From the NCBI GenBank assembly GCA_013400155.1, contig VXBM01000289.1, positions 558,139 through 622,138 of the forward strand: DNA of 64,000 nucleotides, in the 5' to 3' direction. The translations under genes were made by a program, and so were the position numbers. Positions 27,872-41,600 of the stretch are shown in pieces (the first letter of the stretch is position 1; every line of letters begins with the position of its first letter). The stretch is from Helopsaltes ochotensis. Lineage: Eukaryota > Chordata > Aves > Passeriformes > Locustellidae. Under the pieces are notes generated by a model. It was not told the origin of the DNA. It searched no databases and worked only from the letters and a program-made list of their open reading frames with translations.

Positions 27872-30800
27872 GATTACCCTTTTGGAAACAAATGAATGAG
27901 TGCTAGAAAGGCAGTGGATCTGTAGTAGAAAAAGACTAGTAGAAAGAAGCATTCAAATTGCAGTCCAATATGAATAGCAGCTACAGATTTAGAGAACATT
28001 CTGGAGGATAGCAGCTGCATGAGCCTATAGTCTGGGATAAATCAGAACATGATAAAATTTATGACAAATCTAGTAAGTGAGGTTATAGAGCTGAATTGGA
28101 CTGGAGCCCATCTGGTTTGACTCTAGAAAACTAGGCCTCCTCTACTTCAGCTAAAAAGGTGTATTTTGCTATAATATTTAGGATTTGCCAATATAGAGCT
28201 GCAATTCCTTGCATCGCTAGTCTTGATGTGGTTTTTGAATTTTCCCTTTAGTCTAAATGAAAGAAAAATCCTGCTTTCCCAGCAGGTCAGTCTGAGGGCA
28301 CCTTTTTCTGAGTATACTGGGGAAAAGAAGTGAAAGCTTTTTCTCCTGTCTTAAGATCTAAGTATCAAAAATTATTGGTATCTTAAGGAAACAAGACTAA
28401 CAAGCTTATAATTGCTTCTGGGGAAATAGAGGGCTTGCCAATGGCAAAATTATCTGAGAAGTAATTGGTGGTAACTGTCGCCTGTTGGAGACAGAAGTAG
28501 GTAAAAGACAATATGCTGTTCCTAGACCATGCTGGCTTCAACCTGCTATCTGAAATAATAAAAAAAGGCTCCAGTGGCAGTATATCTGCAGTTTTTGTAT
28601 TTCTTCGGCGAGATTCAAGTGTTAAAATCCAGAAGATGTTAACTAGAGCTGAGAATCTGTATCCTGAAAGAGTTTCAGTTGGCAAACCATTTTTTTGGAG
28701 CTACTAATAGAGCAGCCCCCTCTGCCTGCTGAAAATTTTGAAGAGCTTTGTCTAAGGCTTCTCCTGAAGTTGACTCAGATCCAGATGTAGGCAGAGGATA
28801 AATTCTGTGTAGTCCATGACAACATGCTAGCTTTGCTTTCAGACTTCCGGTGTGGGTTTTTATTTTTCATATTGTGAGCAGCTGCAGTTTGCCTCCTGCA
28901 AAGGGAGTACCTCGCTCAGACTAGCACAGCAGAGTCAGGGCCAGTCCGTGGCTTGAAAAAGTAATTATCAAGTTAACAGGTACTTACACACTCATTAAAA
29001 ATAGTAACTGAGTATCCTCGTGCTAGGGCTTCAAACGAGCAAGGAACAGTAAACGCTAAGCTGGGGTAGATATTGAATTAGCTTTGTTTTTCCCTGTTAC
29101 TTTGAAAATCTGGGGTTTTTTTTCTTTAACCCTATGCAGAATTTCTACTACTAGGAAAAAATAATGTGGTTTTGGAGGCTTTGTGGTTATTACCTATCCA
29201 CCATTAGTTAAAGTCCTCAGAGGACCAAACATGAAATTGATTCTGGGAAGGCTTGCTGATGTCTTTACTGCAGGCTTCCCTCTAAAAGAGAGGAAAAGAT
29301 GTGTTTCCACCCCAAGTGCAAGCGTGATGCATATCACCTGTGGGATTGGAGTTTTCAGATCACCTGTAATATCAGTCGTTTTGTAAGATGAAGACTGAGG
29401 ATATTACTTCTCAGGACTGTTAAATGTACCAAAAAATGCTTTGTAAAAGGAAGCACTGTGAAAGTTAAGCCCAAATCTCCTCCTCATTAATTTACACTCT
29501 GTTTCTCTAAACCCTCTGAGGCTTCATTTAGCTATTGGCTACTTAATGTCAGATCCTGATACTGGGGTCTAATAATTTGTGTGCTGCAATGCTGAGAACA
29601 GACATAAGGGATGAAAGATGCTTTGGAGAGGGAGAATATTGCAATTACGTAAAAAAAATACTGAAGAACAAATGTCAAAAAGGTCAAATGCTCATGCTTA
29701 TATCCAACCAATTATAGCCTTCTCAGATCAATATTTTGTGCAACCTGTGAGGTGTAGATGTGTTCTCGACTGGCAGACATTTAGCTGGAGAGAGAATTGT
29801 GGTGTCTCGAGCAGCCTGCCCTGTGCATAAGACAAATACTTGATAATAACTGTGATTATTTATGAACTTGCAGGCATGTGAGCCAGACCAACTGCTTTGC
29901 TTATTTAGCAAAGCTCTAGAATCTCACCTTGAAATTTCTTATCTATAGAGATGCTGAGTGTTGGGTGCTTTCATTTGCAACCTCAAATCCCAGAAAGGAT
30001 TGTAGAAATCCACACTCCATGAAATTTATTAATACTTCAGATTGTACCTGTCAGAAATTGTCCCTGGATTGCCTAGAGACCCCTGGGATCTGTTGACTGT
30101 GTCCCACTTTACCTCTAAATTTTTGTAAGAAGAAAAGGAAATATTAAACCAATACACTGCAAAGCAATAATCTGACACAGTTTTTCTGTCTTTCTTTAAA
30201 CGTGTAGATCCCTAATTCATGAGACTGCATAATTATATATTTGCTTATGAATAATACACTGTGTGGGTTTCTGTTCCCAGTTCCCCACCTCCTTTTTCAT
30301 TCTTGTTTGGATGCATACTGTAATTGAGCTGCCTCCCAGAGGGGCATCACAACACCCTACAACCAACTGTGAGAAATCCTCGTGTCTTGCAAACACCCTA
30401 TTTCTCTCCCACACCCCGGCTCAGAGAATTTAAAGAGCCCTCATTAATTAACACTGAACCTTGCAGGGTATGCATGAATCACAGCAGCTGTGGTTAGGGA
30501 CTGAAATTTAATTAGAAGCACATATTAGGAAGGTGATTTTTTGAAGTTTCAAACTGCAAGAGGTAGGAATTCAGCTCTAAGTATGTTGCTGTTTATGACT
30601 GGGGGAGTATGTACTTAAGTGTGTGATGGTGCCAGTTTTCAAAGACAAAAAGATAAAACTAGCACAAGTTCTTGCCTTTTCAAAGTCACTTCAAGGGAGG
30701 TTTTGCCAAAATGATTCATGAGGTTTACTATTGCTGTTTAGAAATTGATGCTGACTGCATCAAAATCTAATGAGAATGCAGTACATGAAAAACTAGGATT

Positions 30801-31560
30801 TAAAAAAATAAACACAAGAAAGTATTTCAGTAATAATGCTATACAATGTTTTTATCTTTCTGTCCCAGTGTTTTGATTAAGACAAGATGGGCAACTTCCA
30901 CACTGCCTGTTTATGGAGGGTGGAGGTCTCACACAATACATTTAAAGGTTTGCTGGCTAGGAGAAAACAAGGCTATGACATAGTTGATGAAAACACCTAT
31001 GGTCTTGACCATGTTTCTCATATTCAGAGTGCTGTCCTTTCATTGGGGTCTTTACAACATATTTAGTGTATATATCTTATTTCAGGCATTATTGGCATAA
31101 TGATTTTTTTAAAAACCTAAATACTTCTAGATGGATACCAAACAAAACAGTAGAGGCAAATATATGTATTGAAAAATTACTTGAAAATGTACTTGGGCCA
31201 CTTGAGGTCAATAAGCATTGCTATGTGATAGCGAAAGATGGCAGATGTAGGTGTATTTTGAGATAATGAATCTTCCTTAAAAACAGTGGACCAAAATACC
31301 TGCTAAATTTTCACATTTCTTTTGATATAGTCAGACGATGGTAACAATGAAAATGAGCTATGGATAGAAAAGTAATTCAATTGTAATGTGATCTATATAG
31401 CTTGCATATCATCAGCTGTTTTTGATCTTGCAGTTTAAGCCCACTGGTGTTTTCTGGGTTCTGTTTCCAGTCAGGAGAGGGATGGGTGCTCCCAGTGAGC
31501 AGATCATGCCGTTGGGATAAATGGGTAGACTCTCATTCTGAAAGTGCTCCTACTCACTAC

Positions 31561-31760
31561 TGTTGAGATAAGACACAGGAACGGACCACACCCACACGCT
31601 GAGATGTCCAAGGCAAAGAAGAAGGGCTTTATTTAAAAACTTTGACATTTAAAGAATTCCAAAGGTGACCATGGATTGGAGGGTGAAGTTGCCACCTCTC
31701 CAACACACTGGTCAAACCAACAGTCCATCAACTCTCTCCTCCTCTATGAAAGTATGAAAA
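31561..31760 (-). mobile_element. Possible LTR fragment, antisense
   Basis: On the + strand this begins TGTTGAGATAAGACACAGGA and contains AGAAGGGCTTTATTTAAAAA, the complement of an AATAAA-bearing segment, about 65 bases from the TGT edge. This is the layout of a minus-strand LTR with a short U5. The sequence then continues GGAGGGTGAAGTTGCCACCT and CCAACACACTGG. I have a sense of familiarity with bird ERV LTRs but no firm match, and no right-hand edge or target duplication was found. The element may extend to about 32040. An ordinary unique sequence remains possible. Confidence 0.35.
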
Positions 31761-34524
31761 ACAATTTTTTATTTACATTAAGTGTATGAGAAACTCCATT
31801 ACAGAAATGTAAACATCAGAAGGCTCAGGAAACTTGAGAACAGCAGGGCGACACACTACTGAGTAGGGGAGTACTTTAGTCAACCATGCATACATGTCTG
31901 AATTGTAGTGACTAAGGCTGGGAGAGAAACCCCATCTGTCTGTACAGAGAGGGTACTGAAGAACCTGTCCCGCTGCAGAGAGCTGATTTTTCAAAGCAAC
32001 GTCCGACTGATGTGCTCTGCTCTTGTCTATGTCTGTTTCATAGTGCACTGAAGTGTAAGTCCAGCTGTAGACAGGGCATGCCTGTGATCTCAGGAGCTTT
32101 CAAAACTAAAGGGAGTTTATGTTGCTTTGTGATTACATATCCAAATCATAAAGCAAAAGCAAGAATATTGCTAGGAAGTCAAGAACATTGGGAAAAAACG
32201 TACTGGCCTTCCATATGGGTCAGATTATGTTAAATAATTCAGTTCTACATTGCTTGAATAATTATTTCCTGGTTTAAAGTGATGTTTGACATTGCTATGA
32301 GCTACTAAGGATATGTAGCATTCAGTCTCATTTCAGGAGTGATGCAATTCATCTGTACAGATAGATCAATGAGTCATGCTTGCATACAGTGAGCATGGTA
32401 TTTGCAATTCATGGTGTGAGGTTCTGGTACTCACTGTCTCACATACAGGATTAACTCCCACTCACCGTGGTAACTTTTACGTTTTCTGGAACCATTCAAG
32501 GGGATGGATGATTTAACATCAATATTAACAAGTTTCTATAAAAGTGGGCTGAATTTTTATTTGACAGCAACCTCAAAAATTTGATAATTTGGTATCAGTT
32601 AGATGTCATCTCCATACTTTTAGTATGTTCTCATTTCTCATAGTTGCTCTTCTTGGGAAGATGAAGGGAGAAGTTTTATCTATCCCAAAACTTACAGAAT
32701 TTACACTTGGTTAAAGCTGTGAAGAATTTAATCTATGTTAAAATCAAGTGCTATAATAAAACTGCAGAATGACCATGGGTCTTGCTGGAACCATCAGCTC
32801 TACTTTGCCTAAGTCAAATCATGGGGCTTGTTGCTCGAAATAGGAGTTTTACAATGGAACAGGCACATTCTCAGGGATTATGACCATTAAAATTTGACTT
32901 TTCTGTCCTCTGATATGTAGTGCTTCTGATTCTGTGACTAGAGTTGGTATAATGAGCTGTCTACGCAGTGAAACAAGCTTTCTGGAGATGGGTGGAGCAA
33001 GCATTACTGTCAACCATATTAGCACTGTTTTCACCTATATTTTTCCCATCACTACTGGGGGTTTTTGCATGAACCTGGTTGTGAAATGCTGTCTTTGACT
33101 TTTCTGTGGCAAGTCTTGAATAATAAAAACAAACATGCACACATGGAACCAAAACAAACTCAATAAATACATGTGAGTTTCTTGTTAATTTCCCTTATAA
33201 ATCCCAATATTTGGTTTTGTAATCTTTTTAATTCAACAAGGTGTGGTAAGTGTGAAGGGAGCTAAAGACCATTTTAAAGACTGTAAGCTAAAATATTGTC
33301 TTACTGTCAGAGCTGACACAAAAATAGGGCTTAAAAATAGTGTTGAGTGGAACCATTACTGAACAGGATCCATTTAAGACAGATGGTAGAACCGACGTTC
33401 CAACTTGCTTATGGTCTTTAAATATCTGTGTGCTTTTCATAGCAGAAAGTGTGCTAGCCTTGTTTCCTTGGCCCAGTTCAAATGGGGCTGTAATTGCTTG
33501 GCACCTAAAATTTAAACCTGTACTTTCCCATTATGGCATTTTTCCCAAGCTAATAGTTTTTTGAGTGGACTGACTTCCCATTGGTAGATTAGTTCCCAGG
33601 CTCAAATTGCTTAAACATGTTTTACTGCAAATTTCATTCGTGCCTTTATTTGGTTGCTAACCATTGTGCCATGTCCTGGTTTCAAAGTGTGTCAGAATGC
33701 TTTGTGATGGTTTTAGAGCTGTGACTGTATAGAAAAGGAATTTTTATTGAACAGTGATAATAATAGTGATTCTACTGTAATATATCTTTTGCTGGAACTT
33801 CAATGTGTTATTCTATAACTGTTTTCTTCAAAGAACTTATTTAGAGAACAAAAATACAGAAAACTTCCTACCATCTCTGTTGATTGGTGATTTAATCCAT
33901 TTCTTTTCTGTTGCTTCCCTCTTTCTGAGACTTGGTCTCTGTCTCTTGTTTCCTTATCTCCTCTATCAGTACCTTTTCTCTGTCTGATCTACTGCTAAAC
34001 AAGTCCTATTTGAAGACAAACTGAGCACTATTTATCCTGCATCCCATTGTGTTGCTCATTTGTATCATGTATCCTTTATACTATGAATGCTGTCCTGTCA
34101 TTGACTGTGGCAAGGCCACTTTCTTGGTGGTTTGTTCTTGCTCTATCACAGTATGAATTTTTACTGCTGGCAGTATCAGTATTAATGCTGTTGATTTTGT
34201 TTATTACCTTATTTTGAGAGAGCTGCAGAAAGACAGTCAAAAGCTTCAAAGAAACTTGGTATTACCTATGCCTCGCAGTTTGAATCCTGAGCCTTCTTTC
34301 TTTTCTGTGTTTTGTCTCCATTTATTTAGTATGTGAGATATTATTATATGATTACAGAGAATGAGACAGGACAGTCCTTTTTTATTAAGCACAGTGCTTT
34401 CCTGTGTTCATACTTCATTGTCTGTAAAGTGCATTCAGAAATAGAGGGGTTTTTAAGATGAGATTTAGGCTCCTTTGTGGATTATAGACACTAGACAAGG
34501 ACAGGGGAGAAAGAACCTGTTGTT
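31761..34524. other. Unique intron, nothing certain
   Basis: The first 280 bases might belong to the LTR-like fragment on its left. The remainder has no recognisable content. Confidence 0.45.
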
Positions 34525-34540
34525 AAAAAAAAAAAAAAAA
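34525..34540. repeat. Poly(A) run, 16 bases
   Basis: Simple homopolymer in AT-rich intron, with no retrocopy features around it. Confidence 0.9.
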
Positions 34541-34972
34541 GCTGTTGGTATCTGTCCTCTTCTGTTTCCTGCTTTCTGTCCCTTCTGAAAACCATTACCA
34601 GTGAGGTGTTCTATTTTCCTCCATCTGTGTGGGTGGGGATATTGGATGTCTGTTTCTATCCCAGTGCTAACAGCTTTTTACTTCTTCACCCAAGTGGCTC
34701 TCCAGACCAGTGTGTGCATTTGACAGGAGATGCCATCTGGCAAGTACTACCATCCTCCTTCAGTTCGTTTCTGTTTCGTAGCATTTCAAAAAGGCCAGTT
34801 CTACAGCACTGGCAAACACAATGGAAGTCTGGCTCTCCATTTTAGGACATGTCTGCATGCTTTGCCAGAAGGGCAAACAAATCCCACAGGCCTTCTACCT
34901 ACACAGACACAATTATTCAGAAAACAGTGAATGGCACAGGCAGCAGGAAAAAATATCCCACCCCCTCCCAGG

Positions 34973-34999
34973 AAAAAAAAAAAAAAAAAAAAAAAAAAC

Positions 35000-35030
<31 letters not shown>
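34973..35030. repeat. Poly(A) tract split by CC
   Basis: There are 26 A, CC, then 30 A, followed by GATGGGGGG. A shorter run of 16 A lies at 34525-34540. Overlapping lysine-rich open frames are artefacts of this tract. Confidence 0.95.
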
Positions 35031-35032
<2 letters not shown>

Positions 35033-37696
35033 TGGGGGGCTATTACTTACTCTGTTGAGTAAGGCTGCACATGTCCTGGACCCCTACATGATCTCAGGCT
35101 GGTATAATGAATGAGACATGGCAGGTGTTAATCCACAAGATTCATCAGAGAATTTGGGGCACACTTACTTTTTGAGTGTCCTTCCAGCTATTGATTGTGA
35201 CACTAAATGTACCTACTTCAGATTTCTAGACTTCAGGTGATACAGTGCAACCCAGGATAAGTTGCACATATCTGCAAGTATTGGCTCAAGTCCTAGGTAG
35301 TAATTTTATTATGGTATTTTTTCAAAGAGCTTTGTATTTTCAGACTCATAACCCCTCCAAGTCTGTTGCACTAGTGTCTTTCATTCTTTGGCCCCACCAG
35401 CTGCCCGTAAGAGACAAGGACCTTCCCCCTAACTGACCATGTTTATCTCTTATTCAGTACTTGTACTCTTGCTCTTTTAGTATTTAAGACAGCTGAAATA
35501 TATGTTGGTCCATACATTTCTTCTTCAGGCCGAGGTACTGTAATAGCACCAAAAATTGACCAATGTATCTTTGGGGCAGTGATGTTGGAGAAAAGAGATG
35601 GGAAGCAGTTTTCCCAGCATGAGAACTTCTAGGATGAGATAGAGGTAATAGTTGCTCTTACACAATATCAAATCCTGTGGTTTGCAAAGTGAGTGGGATA
35701 TAAAAGAGACAGTAGTTCACTGCTCAGGGAATAGACTAGGAGAAGTGAACAGCAGGTAACCATGCTGCTAGCAGAGAAAGTGAGAACACTCTTTGGATTA
35801 CTCATGCCATTGTGGGATGAAGAGTAAAGAAACAGCTGGTAAGCTGTCAAGTTGATCTCACAGAAATGTGAAATGTCTTCTCCTGGTACTTTAATACTGA
35901 GTTATTTAGATGAAGACATGGAGGCAGGGGAAGAGAAGACAGGGTGGTTACACCTGCTATTAGACTTTTTATTTCTCTTTTCAGTGTAGATATATGTAAA
36001 AATGTCCATTTCCTTGTTACCCACTCTGTTAAACTCATCCATAGCCATACTGTCTTCCAATCCTAGTTTTTCATATAATAGTTTGACCAAGTTGATCAGG
36101 ACCTTTTTAATTTAAACTGCGTAAATTGTTAGATTGGTACATTCTGCAGACAAGAATGTAGGTCAATAGAGGACAACACACAGTCATTTCAAACAGGTCT
36201 GGGTTATGTATTGGAGAACATAGATAGAGACACTTGGATTAGGGATACTTACGTGGATTCTTTATCCTCTCCTCTTGAATGTATTAACAAAAACCTGGAG
36301 ATGTCTATGGCTGTGAAGAAAGGGTGTTTATTATTTGATTTATTCTTTCCTTCTTTCNNNNNNNNNNNNNNNNNNNNNNNNNNNNNNNNNNNNNNNNNNN
36401 NNNNNNNNNNNNNNNNNNNNNNNNNNNNNNNNNNNNNNNNNNNNNNNNNNNNNNNNNNNNNNNNNNNNNNNNNNNTATTTATTATTATTTTTTCTGATCT
36501 CTGAATTTTAAATCTTCTCATAGTGTGTAGGACTGAGAGGTATATGTGTGGCTCAGTGATTTCCTGTTAGTAATATTCTTCCTTTTTACACACTGAGATC
36601 ATCTTGCTTGTGACACGTTGACCTTATTTTTAACCCAGCAGGGACAGATAGAAATGTAATGATCCTGCCCCTGTAAGGAATAAATTTTTAATCTCATGAG
36701 ACTTGCACAAGTACAACTGCTTGTAACGAGGGCAAGGTAAGGAAAAAACAGGAACCCCTTTGCATTTCTCTTTTCTACCTCAGTTCTTAGCAGGCCCACA
36801 TCTACTTAAACTAGATCACATCCCAAGGTGAGTTTGCTGCCCTGTCTATGTAGTTTGGTTTTTAGTCTAATTATGTCATTAGGGAACTCTCAGGGTTTGG
36901 AGAGGAGTAATTTTTTTGTAGCTTACATTCCTGAAATACTTTTTATGTTTCTCACATTTTATATATTTAACCCATGGATATGCTGCCAAATCTTTGTAAG
37001 TTTTTTTTCCTCCTACATGTTCCACCCCTTTGTCAGAGCATATTCTCTGCTTTGCAAGTTGTTACAAAACACTTAATGCAACATGGATTCTGCCTCCATT
37101 GTTTGCATCACCCACAAAGCCAAGCAGGCTGTTCTTTTGCCTTGCTTGGAATAGGGTCCCCCATGAAATAAACCAATTTGGCTTGTGCTTTAAGCATCTT
37201 TCCATCACTGATGTGAGGCTGTGCGAGGCTTTGGTTCATTTGACATGAATCATCCATCCATCAGACATGTGTCACAATCTGGAAAATTCAAGACTTCAGT
37301 CTGAGCAATGATTCCTTTGTAATCAAAGGAAAAAATAAAAGGAGGTTGAATGTGTGCCTCGCCTATGTACATCTTGACAAAGTGCTATCAAGGGCAAAAC
37401 TGGATTGCATTGCAATGCCATAGGTGTGAATATTATTCTTCGGACCAGTGGTTCATCTAATCAGGATCCATCTGGAGATGTTGTGGGATCCAGAGTTAAT
37501 GATGCCACAGTGGCCTCCTCATTTGCTGACATATATGTGGAAATATTTTGCAAAATCTGTCTCTTTAAGGGATATCACTTTTCTTAATCCCAGATTAATT
37601 TATACTCTGTTGCTGTTTGGTTTCTGACAAATTTTAATGTCAAAACTTGCCTGTATCAGAAATACGGAACGACTGAGCAGAGGTTTCAACAACTGA
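35031..37696. other. Unique intron around the N gap
   Basis: No recognisable genes or repeats outside the 118-N gap. Open frames here are short and lack domains. Confidence 0.5.
36358..36475. other. Assembly gap (118 N)
   Basis: The left flank is pyrimidine-rich (TTCTTTCCTTCTTTC) and the right flank is TATTTATTATTATTTTTTC, so the gap probably hides a simple TTTC/TTTA-type repeat. The X-filled open frames across it have no meaning. Confidence 0.97.
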
Positions 37697-37746
37697 GAGA
37701 AAAAACAAACAAAACAAAACAAACCAAAAAATAACCAAACCAAGAA
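37697..37746 (+). repeat. A/C-rich low-complexity tract
   Basis: AAAACAAACAAAACAAAACA followed by AACC and AACCAAACCAAG units. It lies just upstream of the very old CR1 fragment. Confidence 0.8.
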
Positions 37747-37779
37747 ACAGCTATTGACAATAAATTCCCAAGTAGCTGA

Positions 37780-38400
37780 AGTTTTCTGCCTGAGTGGTTT
37801 TGCTGTGTCCCTCATTTAGGATCTTCATCCCTCGTTGTATCTCATATTTAGACTTTGACAGGTTGAGATGCACACACAGGGGCCTTTTTTCTTGGTGCTC
37901 CCAGTTAATTTGGAACTTGGCAGTACACGTGCGGTTATTAGTTATTTTCAGCATGCATTTCTTTGCATCTGTCAACAGTAAATTTAATTTGCCATTGCAT
38001 AGACCATTTTCATAGATCTTCTACTAAGAAACAACTTAAATAATTTTGTGCCAGCTGCAGATTTGTTTCTTTGTTATTTACATCCTTTTTCCACAGCACT
38101 GACAACTAGGTGAGGTGGGGCTGCTTAAGGAGTGTGTCTGCATTGTTTTCTTTATCATACTGAAAAAAAAAACCCACAATTTTGATCCTAATTTCTTTTT
38201 GCTGTGTTTTTATCATTTTTAATTCTTCACAGTGCTTTTCTCACCTGTTATGATATTTATTGGGTTTTTTGATAAAGTACTCTTTTAAAAGGCCTTTTGA
38301 AATTCTGTCATGCATCTGTTTTCTTTTGTCTGGTGTTTCATTACATCTTTGTAGATCCAAAGAGTCCTAGTACATTAGATTGCTTATAGAAAGAATATTG
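37780..38400 (-). mobile_element. Very old CR1-type LINE fragment, antisense
   Basis: The + strand contains faint complements of CR1 reverse-transcriptase landmarks: a CATTTCTTTGCATCTGTCAA stretch followed by TAAATTTAATTTGCCATTGC at 37955-38000, AATAATTTTGTGCCAGCTGC followed by AGATTTG at about 38040, and AAAGGCCTTTTGAAATTCTG at about 38287. The order and spacing agree with ancient amniote CR1/L3-like copies known from turtles and crocodiles. Divergence is much higher than in the copy at 18.2 kb, and the middle (38110-38270) is hard to align by eye. Boundaries are approximate. It appears to be an archosaur-age or older insertion, but age is inferred only from divergence. Confidence 0.62.
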
Positions 38401-38507
38401 GATTTATATTGTTATATTTTAATAATTTATTACATTTATTTCTGTTACAGTGCCTACCAATGAAGTAGGGTTTGCAGGTGGCTCATTGTCACAAGCATCA
38501 TAAATAT

Positions 38508-38668
38508 TAAAAAACAAACAAAAACAACAACAAAAACAAAACTCACAAAAAAACCCCCCAAAACCAAACCAAAACACCACAAAAATAAAAAGAAAACCAA
38601 AGCAAAACCACCCAAAACCAAACAAACCCAAAAAAATCAAACAAAAATAACCCCCCAAAAACCTACCA
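38508..38668 (+). repeat. Long A/C-only low-complexity tract (CAAA/CCAAAA type)
   Basis: About 160 bases made almost only of A and C, the mirror image of the G/T tracts at 2.8, 13.9 and 45.7 kb. It lies about 100 bases after the very old CR1 fragment. Confidence 0.9.
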
Positions 38669-41600
38669 AAACCCAAAGATGTTTGTGTTGCCTTCCAGTA
38701 CTGTAGTGGCTGTACTCCACAGGCTAGTTTATGAATAGTTGCATAATTTTGCTAGCAAATCAACTTTACTTTTAACTGTTAAGTAAATGTTTGAAAGATC
38801 ACCACAGTTTGTATTGTATTCTGAGAATAATGTGTGTTAACTATTCATGTGTCTTTCAGTCGGTACTGCAGGTCTTCACAACTATTTGCAAAGTAATCTG
38901 CACAACACTGTCATTAAATGGTAGCATAGCATTAGCGGTTTGAATAGGGAAAATCCAGACCTGACGTCATCCCTTTTCCACCTTTTTTGCTCCAATGCTG
39001 TACCTTTGTGTGAAGTTGAGACTGAAGATAAAGTTTCTCTTTAAGTTACCATTTTCAGAATCAAATCTTAGTGGAAATCCTTGTGATTAGGTTATGGCTC
39101 TAGATGTTTTAAATCATCTGGAGAGTCATTAAGACCTAAGTTGATTGCACTCGGAGAGCAGGGAGTGTGCATGTCCCTCATCAGCAGTGACAGTGGGAGA
39201 CTTGAGTGGGTTCTCAAAAAATGAATTAGGGCTCTTCTGACAGTGCTCTGGAGCCCTCAAGGCTAAACCAAATCCTTCTTCCCACTTCTTGTGATGTACA
39301 AATCCTTGCAATTTTCAAAGATTCAAGGTCTCTTTTTTTTGATGGAGATACAGGAGTGAAGTAAATGGCAACTGAATTAAGGGATGATGCAGTACCAAAT
39401 GTTAACTAAATACTGAGGGGAATATGAGTGAGACCTTGAAGTTGTAGGCCATGATGTGGAATGATTTATGCTCAGAATTTCACTCAGTGCTTGACTAATA
39501 TTGAATTACAAGCAGTGGTCCCACTACTGATTAGGAGAGGAGTCTGGATATATCTGTTCCATCAACAGAGGGGAAAAGTAAATCAACACAATATTTTGAA
39601 TTCTTTCATCAACTTTCATGTAAATGGGAGGGCAAACATCAATAGTGACAGACATTGTTTCTTTATGGCCACTGAAGCTGTTTGACCCCTAAAAGTTAGT
39701 TTGGCTAGGAGACTAACTGAACCATAGCATCCATCTGGGTTTTATACACATGGTGGACATAAAGCAGGGAGAGATTTTAGAGAGAATTTCTTGTCAGACC
39801 ACAGCTACACGAACACCTGAAAAGTATCAAAGAAGCTGGAAGTGAAGATGCAAAATTGAGAATAAATTGTATGTCCAAGATACTTTTGCTTAACTTTAGA
39901 GATGAGAAGAAGCAGAAGTTCCAGAACTCTGGTAAAAGATTAGACTGGGCAGATCAGATTGGGCAGGAGTCCTATTTTTTCCTATGATTATTTTTCCATC
40001 CTTTCCAGCCGTAAAGGCCTTGTTTGTAAGACCTATTATGTTTATCACTGGTAGCAACAATAAATGGATAAAGACAGGCAGGATAATGACTGATCTCTGA
40101 AATGGCTCATTTTGTTAACTAAATTACAGGTTGTGCTGTGGACAGAGACAGCTGGCAGGCAGTGTTGCCCAAGCACCAACCCTCACAGAAAGTGAAATAT
40201 GTACTTGCCTTTCATTAGTGTGCACGGTATCATTATCACTATTGCCATCATGACAAATGTGATGATTACATGTGTCCCCTGAGAACAGCTGCAGACAGGA
40301 GGAGTGGACTGTGCAGTGAAACAAGCTATCCTGCTATCAGGAACTGTTCAACATACAAACAAATCTGAAAATATCTCAGTAAGAGGCCAGACAATACTTG
40401 GGTGAGGTTTGCATTTGTCTAGACTTCTCCCATTCTGGGATCTCTGAGCAGTCTGTACCCACTTAATAAAATGTTGTTCTCATTTGAAAAAGAAAGAAAG
40501 AGGGGGGAAATTGCTATTATGCTTCCTGCAAGTTGCACAACAAGTCCCTTCCAACATAAAGGTTAAGATTAAGATCTTCTGACATGAAGCTCTCCAATTG
40601 ATTTATTAAATCATGATTTCCCTCACAAAAACAAATTACTTGTTCTTTTCCAGTCACTGGACGAAATGCTCTGCCAGCTGTCCTTTACCTGGCAAGCAGT
40701 GATATGCTACTGGTGTTTTCAGAATGGATCCAATGAGAATCTTCCCTTACCCTGTAATAAATCCTGTAAACAAGAACAATGGGATAATTTCAAAAAGAGA
40801 GCATGAGGAAAGCTGTTTACTTGTCTTAACAGTTAACACTTTTCTCTTGTAAGTATGAAGGGTAAAGGAGCTTTTTTTCATCATATATTAGGTGAGTGGG
40901 CCTAATTTTGAAAATTCAGATTAAATATTTACTGCTTGTGGAAACAGGATACAAATCCATGACAAAAACTTTTAGGAGCTCCTATATTGAGATGGATAAT
41001 TTTGAACCCAGAAGAATTATCAATGTGTTCCAGATGGGAATTGGCCAGTAACTTTAACAAGCAAAACCAACACAAAGAGAGGAAGCAGCTCCTGGTTTGG
41101 GCTCTTGCAAAAGTTTTTCCTCTAAGCACTAGCAACATTTTATATTCTGGAATACAAGAGTCATTATTCTTGGTTTCTTGAAAAGAAAATTGCATCCTTA
41201 GAAATTTTTGTTATCTCTGTGAATGTTAACTCCTAATGCAATGGTTTCAAAAATACTTTATAGCAAATATGGGCCTAGACTATTAACTTGTGTTGACTTA
41301 GAAAAGAAATGGATAACATAGTTTCATTAGTTATATGTTAATCCGAAAAGACAAATCAAAGTGCTTGACTTAACTTTTCAGTTTCATACGTTATTTTGTG
41401 TATCTCATACTCCCACATTTTTAGCTTTCCTAGTTTGAAGCACTTGGAGTTTTTTGAGACTTTCCTATTATAAAAGTCTCTGTATAGAACAACTAATTTT
41501 AATTTCTAATTCAAATTCAAGTAATCCTCTTGAAAGTGTAGGGTTATGTTACATGATAACAGTGATGTATCGTGTTGCAATCTGGTAAAACTTTGGTAGC

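Larger units (their letters stand above)
23480..31560. other. Unique intron, nothing recognised
   Basis: Mostly AT-rich. It contains the TA/TG stretch at 26.0 kb and the small tandem duplication at 27.8 kb. A GC-richer portion at about 24.83-25.03 kb includes a short CTG run. No TE landmarks or exon-like peptides. Confidence 0.5.
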
